Assembly: GCA_018662365.1 (NCBI GenBank)
Contig: JABJGH010000021.1
Location: forward strand, 1-58,958
DNA: 58,958 bases
Direction: 5' to 3'
Origin: Chloroflexota bacterium
GTDB taxonomy: Bacteria; Chloroflexota; Anaerolineae; Anaerolineales; UBA11579
The translations under genes were made by a program, and so were the position numbers. The first letter of the stretch is position 1. Each line of letters begins with the position of its first letter. Below, in pieces: positions 41,648 through 49,968 of this stretch. The notes below the pieces were generated by a model that worked only from the letters and a program-made list of their open reading frames with translations, did no database searches and had not been told where the DNA came from.

Positions 41648-42745
41648 CTAAACCCCTGCAAAATGAGTAAAGTGATAAGAGATTTTTCCATCCCTCAACC
41701 CCAAGGTATCTTTCCCATTAAACACTTGTCCTTCATTAGAGGTCGCTTCCCAATTAAAATGTCGTGAATTTCTTGAACCTGTTTTATTGGTGAGTTTGAA
41801 TTCTGCGCCGGGCAAGATCTGGTCAAAGCAGGTTTGATACCAGCTCATTATTCGTTCAGTCCCCTGAATCGTTCGGTTTGCGTTGATATGCACCCCATCC
41901 TGGGTATACAAACTACCAATCTTCAATACATCATATGAATTCAAAGCCTCAATTAACTCATCCGTCACATCATTTTCTTCAGGAGCGTCCACCCATTCAT
42001 AATCTCGAATCACATTCCATTGGTTTGGCAGTATGTTTCGGCAATTATCCCAACTCCAAAAATTCGTCGCCGGAATTCCTAATTCGGTCACCGCTTCCAA
42101 ATAAGCTTGCACATCTTCCACGGTCGGCTCCCATCCATCATAAGCATAGACGGATCCTGTAGGAATAATTGGACGATTAGGTTCAATATCTTGATATTCA
42201 CTGATCGATCTTGTCAATTGCCCCGCCGGGTTATGAGCTCCCTGCCAATAGATCTGCGGCATATTATAGTCACAATAATCCAGAAATTCTTTATAAGGAA
42301 ATTGCGGATGATAACTCGGGAATCGATAAGAACTCAGGGCCATCGGCAGGTCGGGGAGAGCCTCTCGCATTTCCTCCATAAACTTTTTTGCCACCAAATC
42401 CTTTCCCGGTGTTTTAAATTCATATTCCGCATTTGCCACAAATCCATCCAGCCCTAATTCCAAAATCCGCTCATAAGATACCCGCGCTTCGTTCACCGGG
42501 TCAGTGCCCCGCAAATAATGCCATCCCCAAACCTGAATCCCATTACTTTGCAATAAATCTGTTAAGGGTTTTGCCAGGTCAAAATTACTTTCTCGGTCAA
42601 AATTAAATTTATTCACCCCATCCGCGATCTTAATCAGCACATGGGTAAGATTGGCTTTCCGCACATCATAGAGGATCGAATTGATATCCCCCCCATTACA
42701 ATATCGAATCTGCCAAATAAAAAAACCTTTTCCCGTTAATGTCAT
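41648..42745 (-). CDS. TIM-barrel glycosidase-like domain fused to a SnoaL-like domain
   Basis: A 365-residue protein. Residues 1-235 look like a glycoside-hydrolase-type TIM barrel (lysozyme GH25-like or DUF4015-like): F-F-I-W-Q-I, T-H-V-L-I-K-I-A-D-G, V-W-G-W-H-Y-L-R-G, D-G-F-V-A-N-A-E-Y-E-F near 97-107, and N-M-P-Q-I-Y-W-Q-G. The acidic E-Y-E could be catalytic. Residues 250-365 resemble SnoaL/NTF2-like fold proteins (I-M-S-W-Y-Q-T and L-R-D-G-K-I-S-Y-H-F-T-H-F). There is no signal peptide, so it is predicted cytoplasmic. I do not know this combination. The function is unassigned. Confidence 0.6.
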   Translation of the reverse strand: MTLTGKGFFIWQIRYCNGGDINSILYDVRKANLTHVLIKIADGVNKFNFDRESNFDLAKPLTDLLQSNGIQVWGWHYLRGTDPVNEARVSYERILELGLDGFVANAEYEFKTPGKDLVAKKFMEEMREALPDLPMALSSYRFPSYHPQFPYKEFLDYCDYNMPQIYWQGAHNPAGQLTRSISEYQDIEPNRPIIPTGSVYAYDGWEPTVEDVQAYLEAVTELGIPATNFWSWDNCRNILPNQWNVIRDYEWVDAPEENDVTDELIEALNSYDVLKIGSLYTQDGVHINANRTIQGTERIMSWYQTCFDQILPGAEFKLTNKTGSRNSRHFNWEATSNEGQVFNGKDTLGLRDGKISYHFTHFAGV

Positions 42746-42806
42746 AACCTTATCTCCAACATAGTTATCTTTTTACAACCAAATAAACCATGTTACTAAA
42801 TAAAAA

Positions 42807-42855
42807 TTGCATCTATAAAAATCTGGAGTTAAACTCCATATCTCTATAGATGCAA
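42807..42855 (-). terminator. long hairpin terminator of the M29 aminopeptidase gene
   Basis: TTGCATCTATA (42807-42817) pairs with TATAGATGCAA (42845-42855). A nested stem GGAGT/ACTCC lies inside (42825-42837). Read on minus it runs into TTTTTA. It lies 52 bp past the aminopeptidase stop. Confidence 0.75.
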
Positions 42856-42906
42856 GAATCTTGCCTATTTGTAGATTAGCACTAGAATATATGGATTAAT
42901 GCTCGA

Positions 42907-44154
42907 TTACACCTCGAACGCCCATTCACCATCTTTCATGATCGCTTCCATAGTCCCATCAGAAAGCATCCCATCCACATTCATCTCCCCAGAGCCGATC
43001 ATGAAATCCACATGGATCAGGCTTTTATTCCCACCCGCCGCTACATATTCTTCATCAGACATCACTCCCCCGCCCTCTAAGCAGAATCTAAAAGAACGTC
43101 CTAGCGCCAGATGATTAGACGCGTTTTCATCATATAAAGTATTCAAAAACGTCAGCCCCAATTGTGAGATCGGTGTCTGATGGGGAACCAATGCGACTTC
43201 ACCCAAAAACTTAGCCGGTTCATCCGTGTCCAACAACGCCTGAAGGGCTTCTTCCCCTTTCTCTGCAGAAAAATCGACTACCTTTCCGTTTTCAAATGTG
43301 AATTGGAAATTCTCAATTAATTTTCCCTGAAAACTCAGGGGTTTTGTAGAACTCACCACCCCACTGGTTTTCCCTCGATGAGGACTTGTAAACACCTCTT
43401 CAGTGGGCAAATTCGGCACAAAAGAAATCCCAGATGTTGTTGTTGGGCTGCCACCTTCCCAAATATGTCTATCGGGCAATCCCAAGCTCAGATCCGTGCC
43501 TGGTGCAGTCAGTCTCAGTGACGAATATTGCTTATCGGTAAGATACTCTTTCCTCTTCCCCAGATTTTCAAATTGTTGGGTCCATGCCTCCACGGGGTTT
43601 TCTTCGTCTAATCTGCAAGCTTTGATCACAGCATCCCAAAGTTTTTCCTCTGCATCTTCTTGAGCATCATCAGGAAAAACTCTTGCTGCCCAAGCTGGCG
43701 TTGGAGGATTAACAATCAGCCATTGAAGCTCACCTTTTCCACGTTGAATATTGTATTTTTCTAAATATTTCGCATGAACCTGTGCCACTTTTGATATATC
43801 ATCAGGATGTACATCTTTCAATAGATCAGGGTCTTTTCCCCATACATACAAAAATGCATCTCCCCGCTCCGCAGATTGGATCACCCCATCCGCCTCCCAA
43901 TTTGGATATTCTTCAAAAGAATCCTTTGGCGCGTTTTCCAACCGGATTTTATCGATTTGTTCATCGATCCAGTTTATTGAAACCAACTTGCTTCCATTTT
44001 TATATGCAGCTTCAGTCACTTTTCTCACTAAAGGCGCAACCTCCAAAGGAGACGCATAAATAAATAGTCTCTGCTCTGGTTGTAAGTTCAAACAAACCTT
44101 CACGATCAATTCAGCATAATGATTCAATATAATATTAAATTTTTCCTCGTTCAC
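42907..44154 (-). CDS. M29 family metallo-aminopeptidase
   Basis: A 415-residue leucyl-type aminopeptidase of the AmpS/PepS/aminopeptidase T family with two catalytic metals. Metal-binding stretches are visible in the C-terminal half: G-E-V-A-L-V-P-H-Q-T-P-I-S-Q, N-T-L-Y-D-E-N-A-S-N-H-L-A-L-G, and H-V-D-F-M-I-G-S, which supplies His and Asp. The N-terminal Rossmann-like domain has the usual Y-A-S-P-L-E-V-A-P-L. The start is GTG at 44154, with GGAGG 4 nt upstream. It follows the HD gene by 21 bp and is likely in one transcript with it. Confidence 0.93.
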   Translation of the reverse strand: MNEEKFNIILNHYAELIVKVCLNLQPEQRLFIYASPLEVAPLVRKVTEAAYKNGSKLVSINWIDEQIDKIRLENAPKDSFEEYPNWEADGVIQSAERGDAFLYVWGKDPDLLKDVHPDDISKVAQVHAKYLEKYNIQRGKGELQWLIVNPPTPAWAARVFPDDAQEDAEEKLWDAVIKACRLDEENPVEAWTQQFENLGKRKEYLTDKQYSSLRLTAPGTDLSLGLPDRHIWEGGSPTTTSGISFVPNLPTEEVFTSPHRGKTSGVVSSTKPLSFQGKLIENFQFTFENGKVVDFSAEKGEEALQALLDTDEPAKFLGEVALVPHQTPISQLGLTFLNTLYDENASNHLALGRSFRFCLEGGGVMSDEEYVAAGGNKSLIHVDFMIGSGEMNVDGMLSDGTMEAIMKDGEWAFEV

Positions 44155-44175
44155 ATTTCCTCCAACTAAATTCGA

Positions 44176-44751
44176 TTATTCTTCAATCTCTACACCTTCT
44201 AAACCCAAGGATTCTGCAATCCCCTGCATCGCTTCTAGCACATTCCCCACATGCGCCCATTGCTCGATTCCAAAATCCTCAAAAGCTTCAAACATTTCTT
44301 CGCGATTAGTCCCTGCAGCAAAACTCAAATTTTTCCATTTCTTTTTAATGGATTTAATTTTAACATCCTTGATCGCCTTTGATGGGCGAACCAAAGCGGT
44401 TGCAGTGATCAATCCAGTGATCTCATCACACGCATATAAAGTTTTCCTCACCAAGCTGTCCCGCGGCACCCCAGTATGATCCGCATGGCTCAGGATAATT
44501 TGAATAATTTCCTCAGTTACACCTTTCTCTCGCAAAATTACTGCCCCCGCATGAGGGTGTTTTTCCAGGCTTGGGTGAATCTCCCAATCAAAATCATGTA
44601 ATAGCCCGATCACTCCCCATAAGTCTTCATCCTCCCCAAATTTTCGTGCATAAAAACGCATGGCAGCTTCCACAGAAAGCATATGTCGAAACAAACCTTC
44701 ATTTTGAATAAACTCGTTGACAATTTCTAAGGCCTCAGCTCGGTCCGTCAT
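44176..44751 (-). CDS. HD-domain phosphohydrolase
   Basis: A 191-residue HD-superfamily protein. It has F-R-H-M-L-S-V-E-A-A-M near the start, the metal-binding L-L-H-D-F-D-W-E near residues 51-58, H-P-H-A-G-A near 65, and a later H-A-D near 89. This class cleaves phosphate esters of nucleotides or related metabolites. The substrate is unknown. GGAGGAAAG stands before the ATG. It is upstream of the M29 aminopeptidase in an apparent two-gene operon. Confidence 0.88.
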   Translation of the reverse strand: MTDRAEALEIVNEFIQNEGLFRHMLSVEAAMRFYARKFGEDEDLWGVIGLLHDFDWEIHPSLEKHPHAGAVILREKGVTEEIIQIILSHADHTGVPRDSLVRKTLYACDEITGLITATALVRPSKAIKDVKIKSIKKKWKNLSFAAGTNREEMFEAFEDFGIEQWAHVGNVLEAMQGIAESLGLEGVEIEE

Positions 44752-44825
44752 CTTTCCTCCAAGTTTTTTTTGACAATTAAATTTGTTTTTTCCACCCGAT
44801 ATAGAAAACGCAATGATTCATTTAT

Positions 44826-44859
44826 AAAAATAGGCCTGGGGGTTTAGCCCCAGGCCTAT
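44826..44859 (-). terminator. intrinsic terminator of the phn transporter operon
   Basis: ATAGGCCTGGGG (44830-44841) pairs perfectly with CCCCAGGCCTAT (44848-44859). On the minus strand it is followed by TTTTTATAAA. It is 21 bp past phnE. Confidence 0.9.
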
Positions 44860-44880
44860 AATAACTAACGAAAAAATTTC

Positions 44881-47028
44881 CTAAACAAACCGTTTTCGGA
44901 TATTGGAACTGATATAGTCCAAGGTCGCAACCGTAATAGCGATCAACCAAACTGCCAATCCAGCATTATCATATTGGAAGAGGCGTATCCACTGGATCAA
45001 GATAAAGCCAATACCCCCACCACCAACCAAACCAATTACTGTGGACATACGAACATTGATATCCCATCGATAGATCGTGAAGGAGATGAAAGGAGGCAAG
45101 ATCTGCGGCACAACTGCAAACACGATCGTCTGTAGTCGATTCGCACCGGTCGCCTGTAAGGCTTCGATGGGTCCCGGATCAATACTTTCTATTGATTCGG
45201 AATAAAGTTTTCCCAACGCAGCAACAGTATGCAAGGTTAACGCGATGAAACCTGCGAAAGGTCCAGGGCCGATCCAAATCACTGCCACAAGTCCCCAGAT
45301 CAGCGGTTCTATTGATCGGATAATATTCATGATCGTTCGGGTAGTCGTATATGCGATCATTCCAACATTGATATTTCGGCTTCCACCCTGACGCAAGGCG
45401 TAGTAGAAACCAAGAATCCCAAATAGGATCGCGCCGCCAATTGCAAAGGTCATTTCGGTTTCAGCAGCTAATTCTGCTTTAAGGGGAATTCCGCGAATCC
45501 CACGGCTAAACCCTAGGCCAAGTAAATAACCTGGGGCTACACCAATCAGGGTCATCCCAATCACAGAAAGAATTGTGTCGCCGTTTTTTCCCAAAAGTTT
45601 AGATAGGTATTCAAATAACCGTCCACCTAAACTCATGAACAGCCAACTAATCCCAAATAATAAAAGGATCGCGATCATTAATATTGGAATCGGTGCTTTA
45701 TCCAATCCGCCAAACAACTTGATGATCTGAGTCATCGTCACGCCAGTAAGCCCAACCCCCACAACTAGTCCAATCACCCCGCCCACCATTTTGGCCAATG
45801 TCTGCACAATCGAAGCCATTAGGTTTCGAGCCGCAAGGAAACTTAAGGGGAAAGCCAAGATGATCCCGAAGAAAGTTGCCATTAGTCCTAGCATAATGGT
45901 TTCCAACATACCCTTAAGCGCAAGTTTCATTTCATCGCTTAAGGCTCCAGTAAACCTTTCTTCGCTTTTCTCACGGACAAGAATAGTATGGATCTGATCT
46001 CCAACTGCTGTAGCAATCACAGTCATTTCAGGGATGTACAATTTGGTCTCAAATTCACCACGCTCATCCATGATGATATCGGTTTCGCCAACGCCTCGGG
46101 GTTTAAATGGGTTGCCGATCGGGTTTCTCCACCAGATCTCAACCTTTTGTCCGGGGGTAAATCCACCTCCGAAGATCGTGATTTCTGTCCCAAAAGTAAC
46201 CTTCCCCTGCAGGTCGCGCGTGGTTAATTCCCCACATGTATTATCAAGGCTGATCCATGTTTCCCCATCCATAGGAAGGTTCGCATCTGGACCCACCGAA
46301 CCTGCTGGGCATGGGGCTTGAATTTTTTGTGCAACTTCAAGCACATCTTGCTCAAATGCAAAAGCGCTTCTCCATGGCCAAGTAAGGCGGGTTAAGATGA
46401 TCTGAGTATCTGTATACTCACTTATGGCTTTATTCAAATCAATTTCGGTGATTTGATATCCTAAACTAAAGATCAATAAGCAGAGGACCAATACCGCAAA
46501 ACCCAAGGAAGGCATTGCTTCTCCTGCTTTTAATGCACCAATCTTACCTGCATCAAAAGCCTGCCAAATCCAAAAAGCTGCTAGAGCCCCGGCAGAAAAT
46601 ATTGTCGTAGTAAGGTATACCGTTTTCAGCTCAGCTACAGTTCCGGCTAATTCTAAAACCGGTCCACTAAGTAAAAAAATCAGAATGAAATAAAGGAGTC
46701 CCACTCCATAACCGCTAAAGGCTTGGGCTGTTTTATCCTTTATGATGTATTTATTTAATAAATAATTGAGGGACATTAAAAAGATCAATAATGCGCCCAT
46801 TTCCAATACACTAATAGCAAAGATTTTAAAACTCAAAGCAAAATTGGGGTAACGAGCACGCTGACCGATTGTCCAAATACTCAAACTTCCCATTAAACCC
46901 ACGCCAATTAATATCGTAAGACCTCGCTGCCATTGTTTAGCAAGCATCTGTCCTAAACCAGGCAGGATTAATGAGAGAAATGTATGGAGAGGAGACTGTC
47001 TGTTTTCGTTTGAAATTTTATTATTCAT
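44881..47028 (-). CDS. phnE: phosphonate-type ABC transporter permease PhnE, greatly enlarged
   Basis: A 715-residue permease; PhnE is usually about 260-300. Residues 1-215 add six or so transmembrane segments, beginning with a small-protein-like L-P-G-L-G-Q-M-L motif. Residues about 235-360 are a soluble beta domain with I-F-G-G-G-F-T-P-G-Q-K-V-E-I-W-W, looking like an IPT/TIG domain outside the membrane. The PhnE core begins near 385 (F-F-G-I-I-L-A-F-P-L-S-F-L-A-A-R-N). It is then split by a roughly 130-residue membrane insertion before resuming at T-T-R-T-I-M-N-I-I-R-S-I-E-P-L-I-W and ending with the coupling motif near V-V-P-Q-I-L-P-P-F. It is the last gene of phnD-phnC-phnE. No C-P lyase genes are present, so phosphonate versus phosphite transport is open. 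Confidence 0.85.
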   Translation of the reverse strand: MNNKISNENRQSPLHTFLSLILPGLGQMLAKQWQRGLTILIGVGLMGSLSIWTIGQRARYPNFALSFKIFAISVLEMGALLIFLMSLNYLLNKYIIKDKTAQAFSGYGVGLLYFILIFLLSGPVLELAGTVAELKTVYLTTTIFSAGALAAFWIWQAFDAGKIGALKAGEAMPSLGFAVLVLCLLIFSLGYQITEIDLNKAISEYTDTQIILTRLTWPWRSAFAFEQDVLEVAQKIQAPCPAGSVGPDANLPMDGETWISLDNTCGELTTRDLQGKVTFGTEITIFGGGFTPGQKVEIWWRNPIGNPFKPRGVGETDIIMDERGEFETKLYIPEMTVIATAVGDQIHTILVREKSEERFTGALSDEMKLALKGMLETIMLGLMATFFGIILAFPLSFLAARNLMASIVQTLAKMVGGVIGLVVGVGLTGVTMTQIIKLFGGLDKAPIPILMIAILLLFGISWLFMSLGGRLFEYLSKLLGKNGDTILSVIGMTLIGVAPGYLLGLGFSRGIRGIPLKAELAAETEMTFAIGGAILFGILGFYYALRQGGSRNINVGMIAYTTTRTIMNIIRSIEPLIWGLVAVIWIGPGPFAGFIALTLHTVAALGKLYSESIESIDPGPIEALQATGANRLQTIVFAVVPQILPPFISFTIYRWDINVRMSTVIGLVGGGGIGFILIQWIRLFQYDNAGLAVWLIAITVATLDYISSNIRKRFV

Positions 47029-47040
47029 AATGATATCCCT

Positions 47041-47808
47041 CTACTCTCCACCAAGGCGTTTCGCGTCTTCACCATAGATCTCTTTGAAACGCTCATCGGT
47101 AATCTTTTTGACATCATCTTTTGTTCCCTGAAACACGACTCGCCCATCACGTAGGCCAATCACTCTTGTAGAATATCGCTGCACCAAATCTAAAAAGTGC
47201 AAACTGCACATCACGGTGATGCCATCTTCTTGATTTAATTTTTCAAGGCTACCCAAGATGGAGTGCGCCAAAACTGGGTCAAGACTAGCCACCGGTTCAT
47301 CTGCCAATATGATCTTAGGTTCTTGCATTAAGGCCCGAGCAATTCCAACCCGTTGTTGTTGTCCACCACTCAGCTCATCAGCCCGATTACTGGCTTTTTC
47401 AGGAATGCCCATTCGCTCTAAGGCTTTATGAGCACGTTCTATATCAGCCCGGCTAAAACGATTGATCAAACTCCATGAGGAAGGAGTATATCCCAATCGT
47501 CCTGAAAGTACATTAGTCAACACACTTGAGCGTTTTACCAAATTGAAATGTTGGAAGATCATGCCGATCTCTCTTCGAGTGGCAAGCAAATCTTGTTGAT
47601 TTAGTTTGGTAATATCTTTGCCATTCCAGATAATTTTCCCCTCTGTAGGCTCAATCAAACGATTGATACATCTTAATAAAGTAGATTTTCCTGAGCCACT
47701 TAAACCAATAATGCCCAGAAATTCGCCATCAGCTACTTCGAAACTAACATCCCTGAGGGCCACTGTGCCATCGGGATAGATCATGGTGAGATTTTCTATG
47801 ATTAACAT
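47041..47808 (-). CDS. phnC: phosphonate-type ABC transporter ATPase PhnC
   Basis: A 255-residue ATPase. Walker A is G-L-S-G-S-G-K-S-T-L-L (about 36-46). The signature is L-S-G-G-Q-Q-Q-R-V-G-I-A-R-A-L, and Walker B is I-I-L-A-D-E-P-V-A-S-L-D-P. The segments M-I-F-Q-H-F-N-L-V-K-R and V-L-S-G-R-L-G-Y are characteristic of PhnC. It lies 12 bp before phnE and about 100 bp after phnD, with a hairpin between. Confidence 0.95.
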   Translation of the reverse strand: MLIIENLTMIYPDGTVALRDVSFEVADGEFLGIIGLSGSGKSTLLRCINRLIEPTEGKIIWNGKDITKLNQQDLLATRREIGMIFQHFNLVKRSSVLTNVLSGRLGYTPSSWSLINRFSRADIERAHKALERMGIPEKASNRADELSGGQQQRVGIARALMQEPKIILADEPVASLDPVLAHSILGSLEKLNQEDGITVMCSLHFLDLVQRYSTRVIGLRDGRVVFQGTKDDVKKITDERFKEIYGEDAKRLGGE

Positions 47809-47863
47809 TTTACTTTTCCAGGGGAAATGGGATGAACTTGTTGGGGTTCAAAGAAGGGAAGGG

Positions 47864-47890
47864 CATTTGGCCCTTCCCTTTGTTTCTTGA
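47864..47890 (-). other. intercistronic hairpin between phnD and phnC
   Basis: An 11-bp perfect stem AAGGGAAGGGC (47864-47874) with GCCCTTCCCTT (47880-47890) closes an ATTTG loop. On the minus strand no T tract follows. It lies 14 bp after the phnD stop. Position and form parallel the hairpin after livK. Confidence 0.75.
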
Positions 47891-47904
47891 ATTCTTTGTG
47901 AAGA

Positions 47905-48804
47905 TTAATTGATCAAGTCTTCGATATTCAAGCCAGCAGCGTCAAGCTGTTGTCGGAAACCATCGTAGAAGGAATCATCTACAACTTCCATTCCACTCCA
48001 GCTATACACACTCATCAATATTTCCAAACCTTCATCACTATCTGCCAAACCCATAAATACGTCTACCAAAGCGCTCTTGGTTTCAGCATCAAGATCTGGG
48101 TGGAAGCTGATATTGTCATTGGGGATTGGAGCAGATTCTGCGATAACAAGCACAACGTCCATTACATCTGGGAAATCGCCTTCAACGTTGCCGCGAGCAT
48201 CCACAAATGTGGAACCAGCTTCACAGGTGCCATCTAAAATGCTAAGAATTACACCATCGTGTCCACCAGCATCAACGATCTCTGCGAGATCATTTTCTGG
48301 GTCAATACCTTCAGCTTGCATAGCAATGCTTGGAACCACCCAACCAGAAGTTGAGGTGGGGTCAGGGCGGCAGAATGTGTGTCCTGCCAGGTCTGCAACA
48401 CTTTCAATGCCAGAATCTGCGTGGACAACAACTTGACCACTATAGAAGGTACTACCATATCGAGCGGAAGCAACACCGACATCAGCACAACCACGGGCGG
48501 AGGCCAACACATAGTTAAAGGTGTTTAAGGCACCAATGTGGGCTTCGCCATTACACATGGCTTCAACGGCTGCTGAGAAGTCTGTGGTTACCAGTGGGCT
48601 AACTACCAAACCGGTTTCCTCTTCGATCGCTGCTGCTAAATCTTCAGCGCCAGCAAGTACGGCTTCAGTATCTTGGGAGGGAACCAAAACCCAAATAAGG
48701 GGGTTTTCTTCTGTACCCAGAGCATATTCTTTTGGTCCGCATGCTACGATCATTAATGAAACGAGCACCAAGAGACCTAATATGACGAAAAACTTTTTCT
48801 TCAT
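47905..48804 (-). CDS. phnD: phosphonate/phosphite-type substrate-binding lipoprotein PhnD
   Basis: A 299-residue PhnD/PtxB-like binding protein. The signal peptide ends in lipobox M-I-V-A-C (Cys22). The mature part has W-V-L-V-P-S-Q-D-T-E, then E-A-H-I-G-A-L-N-T-F-N-Y-V and H-A-D-S-G-I-E-S-V-A-D-L-A-G-H-T-F-C-R-P-D-P-T-S-T-S-G, the phosphonate-binding family signature (S-x-S-G oxyanion contacts), in that order. It heads the phnDCE transporter. AAGGAGAAG precedes the ATG. The actual ligand is not determined. Confidence 0.92.
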   Translation of the reverse strand: MKKKFFVILGLLVLVSLMIVACGPKEYALGTEENPLIWVLVPSQDTEAVLAGAEDLAAAIEEETGLVVSPLVTTDFSAAVEAMCNGEAHIGALNTFNYVLASARGCADVGVASARYGSTFYSGQVVVHADSGIESVADLAGHTFCRPDPTSTSGWVVPSIAMQAEGIDPENDLAEIVDAGGHDGVILSILDGTCEAGSTFVDARGNVEGDFPDVMDVVLVIAESAPIPNDNISFHPDLDAETKSALVDVFMGLADSDEGLEILMSVYSWSGMEVVDDSFYDGFRQQLDAAGLNIEDLIN

Positions 48805-49074
48805 GTCTTCTCCTTGAAACGTTATATTGAATTAGTCGTGAGATCATTTCCCACTAATAAATAATAGCCCTAAATTGGTCAGAATGCAAGCAAACTGTAA
48901 TTAATATTAGCTTTATTAATATCCCCATATTGCGCATAAATTCCTATTCCTATGGTTTTTATCCAATTCCCTTGCTTCCCCCCTAAAATATCTGTATACT
49001 TGTATTTATCCAACCATTATCCACTCATAAATCCAGCTCAATTCTTTTATTATTACCTTTCAAGGAGTCAACCC
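48805..49074. other. divergent intergenic region between phnD and the 49075 gene
   Basis: About 270 bp, A+T-rich. It must hold promoters for both directions, but none is clear enough to place. An open frame from 48952 runs into the plus-strand gene but lacks any ribosome site. No repeat or operator was recognised. Confidence 0.5.
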
Positions 49075-49857
49075 ATGATCAAAAAAAGAAGGCTATTTAA
49101 ACTCAGTTTGCTCGTTCTCACCCTCATTATTCTCCTTCCCGCCTCAATCGTTTCAGCCCAAACTGGAGATGATCCATGGGAGTATGAACAAGCGAGTTGC
49201 CTCCTAATCGACCATAATTGGTTTCCTGCAGAATATCCTCATTTGAATGCCAGTGAGCCCCATCTTATTACCTCCCTTACACTCAGCGGTTTTGGTTTCA
49301 CATTTAATACCGATTATGTCGAACCCGGTTCAACTTGGACAGTATATTACAACGATATGTTTGAGCTGGAAACCACTGTAGACCAATTTGGTCGGGCAAT
49401 GGTTTATTTTGGCCTATGGTCATACGGCACCTATCCATATACCTCAACCCTAGTGGCTCCCGGTTCCACCGAAGTCATGGATGGTCCCAGTGGAAACATC
49501 ATCGTTGACGCCCTTGAATTCCTAGAATGTTCATTAGATTTCCTCCCCCACTATATAGCCCCTGCAACCAATACCCCTCAACCGATTCAAGACTCTCCCC
49601 CCACCAACACCATTACACCCGAACCCTCCCTTTTTGATGATTCCCCTGCCATTGTGGAAGACTTCCCCGACATTTCCGTTTCTGACCTCGGGTTTTTCTC
49701 CAGAATAGCAGATTTCCTCCTCTCCTCCTGGTACATCTTTTGCTGTTGTGTCATTTTGATCGTAGCGCTCATTGTGATAACGATCGTATACTTCATCCGA
49801 AGAAGAAAACGCCCCCAACCAGATCAGGTCGAAGAGCTTGATCAAAAATTAAAATAG
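49075..49857 (+). CDS. secreted, C-terminally membrane-anchored protein of unknown function
   Basis: A 260-residue protein I do not recognise. The signal peptide (about 1-29, ending A-S-I-V-S-A-Q) leads to an extracellular beta-rich domain of about 120 residues with two or three Cys. A Pro/Thr linker (about 162-185) follows. A transmembrane helix (about 218-243) contains F-C-C-C-V-I-L-I-V-A, and the cytoplasmic tail is short and charged. AAGGAG lies 7 nt before the ATG at 49075, which decides the start. The topology resembles sortase-free surface proteins of monoderm-like bacteria. It is monocistronic. Confidence 0.72.
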   Translation: MIKKRRLFKLSLLVLTLIILLPASIVSAQTGDDPWEYEQASCLLIDHNWFPAEYPHLNASEPHLITSLTLSGFGFTFNTDYVEPGSTWTVYYNDMFELETTVDQFGRAMVYFGLWSYGTYPYTSTLVAPGSTEVMDGPSGNIIVDALEFLECSLDFLPHYIAPATNTPQPIQDSPPTNTITPEPSLFDDSPAIVEDFPDISVSDLGFFSRIADFLLSSWYIFCCCVILIVALIVITIVYFIRRRKRPQPDQVEELDQKLK

Positions 49858-49877
49858 TTAGGAGAACTTAAATTGCT

Positions 49878-49918
49878 AAAAAGAAGAGTCGGAGAATGTT
49901 TTCCGGTTCTTCTTTTTT
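49878..49918 (+). terminator. intrinsic terminator after the 49075 gene
   Basis: An imperfect stem of AAAAAGAAGA-type sequence with its complement TTCTTCTTTTT, holding an inner CGGA/TCCG pairing, ends in six T. Confidence 0.75.
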
Positions 49919-49929
49919 AAGGTTATGCC

Positions 49930-49968
49930 TTGTAATGTAAATTCCCCAAGGGTAAAATTCTTTTCATG
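49930..49968 (+). promoter_or_regulatory. promoter giving a leaderless folC transcript
   Basis: TTGTAA (49930-49935), a 17-bp spacer and TAAAAT (49953-49958) end 7 nt before the folC ATG at 49966. Transcription should start at the A of the ATG or within a base or two. Confidence 0.55.

Noticed and set aside
45791-46321. Overlapping plus-strand open frames inside phnE
   Set aside because: They are antisense to the permease's IPT-like and membrane regions and resemble no protein.
48952-49074. N-terminal extension of the 49075 membrane protein
   Set aside because: It would place 41 residues before a clear signal peptide, and AAGGAG directly precedes the ATG at 49075.
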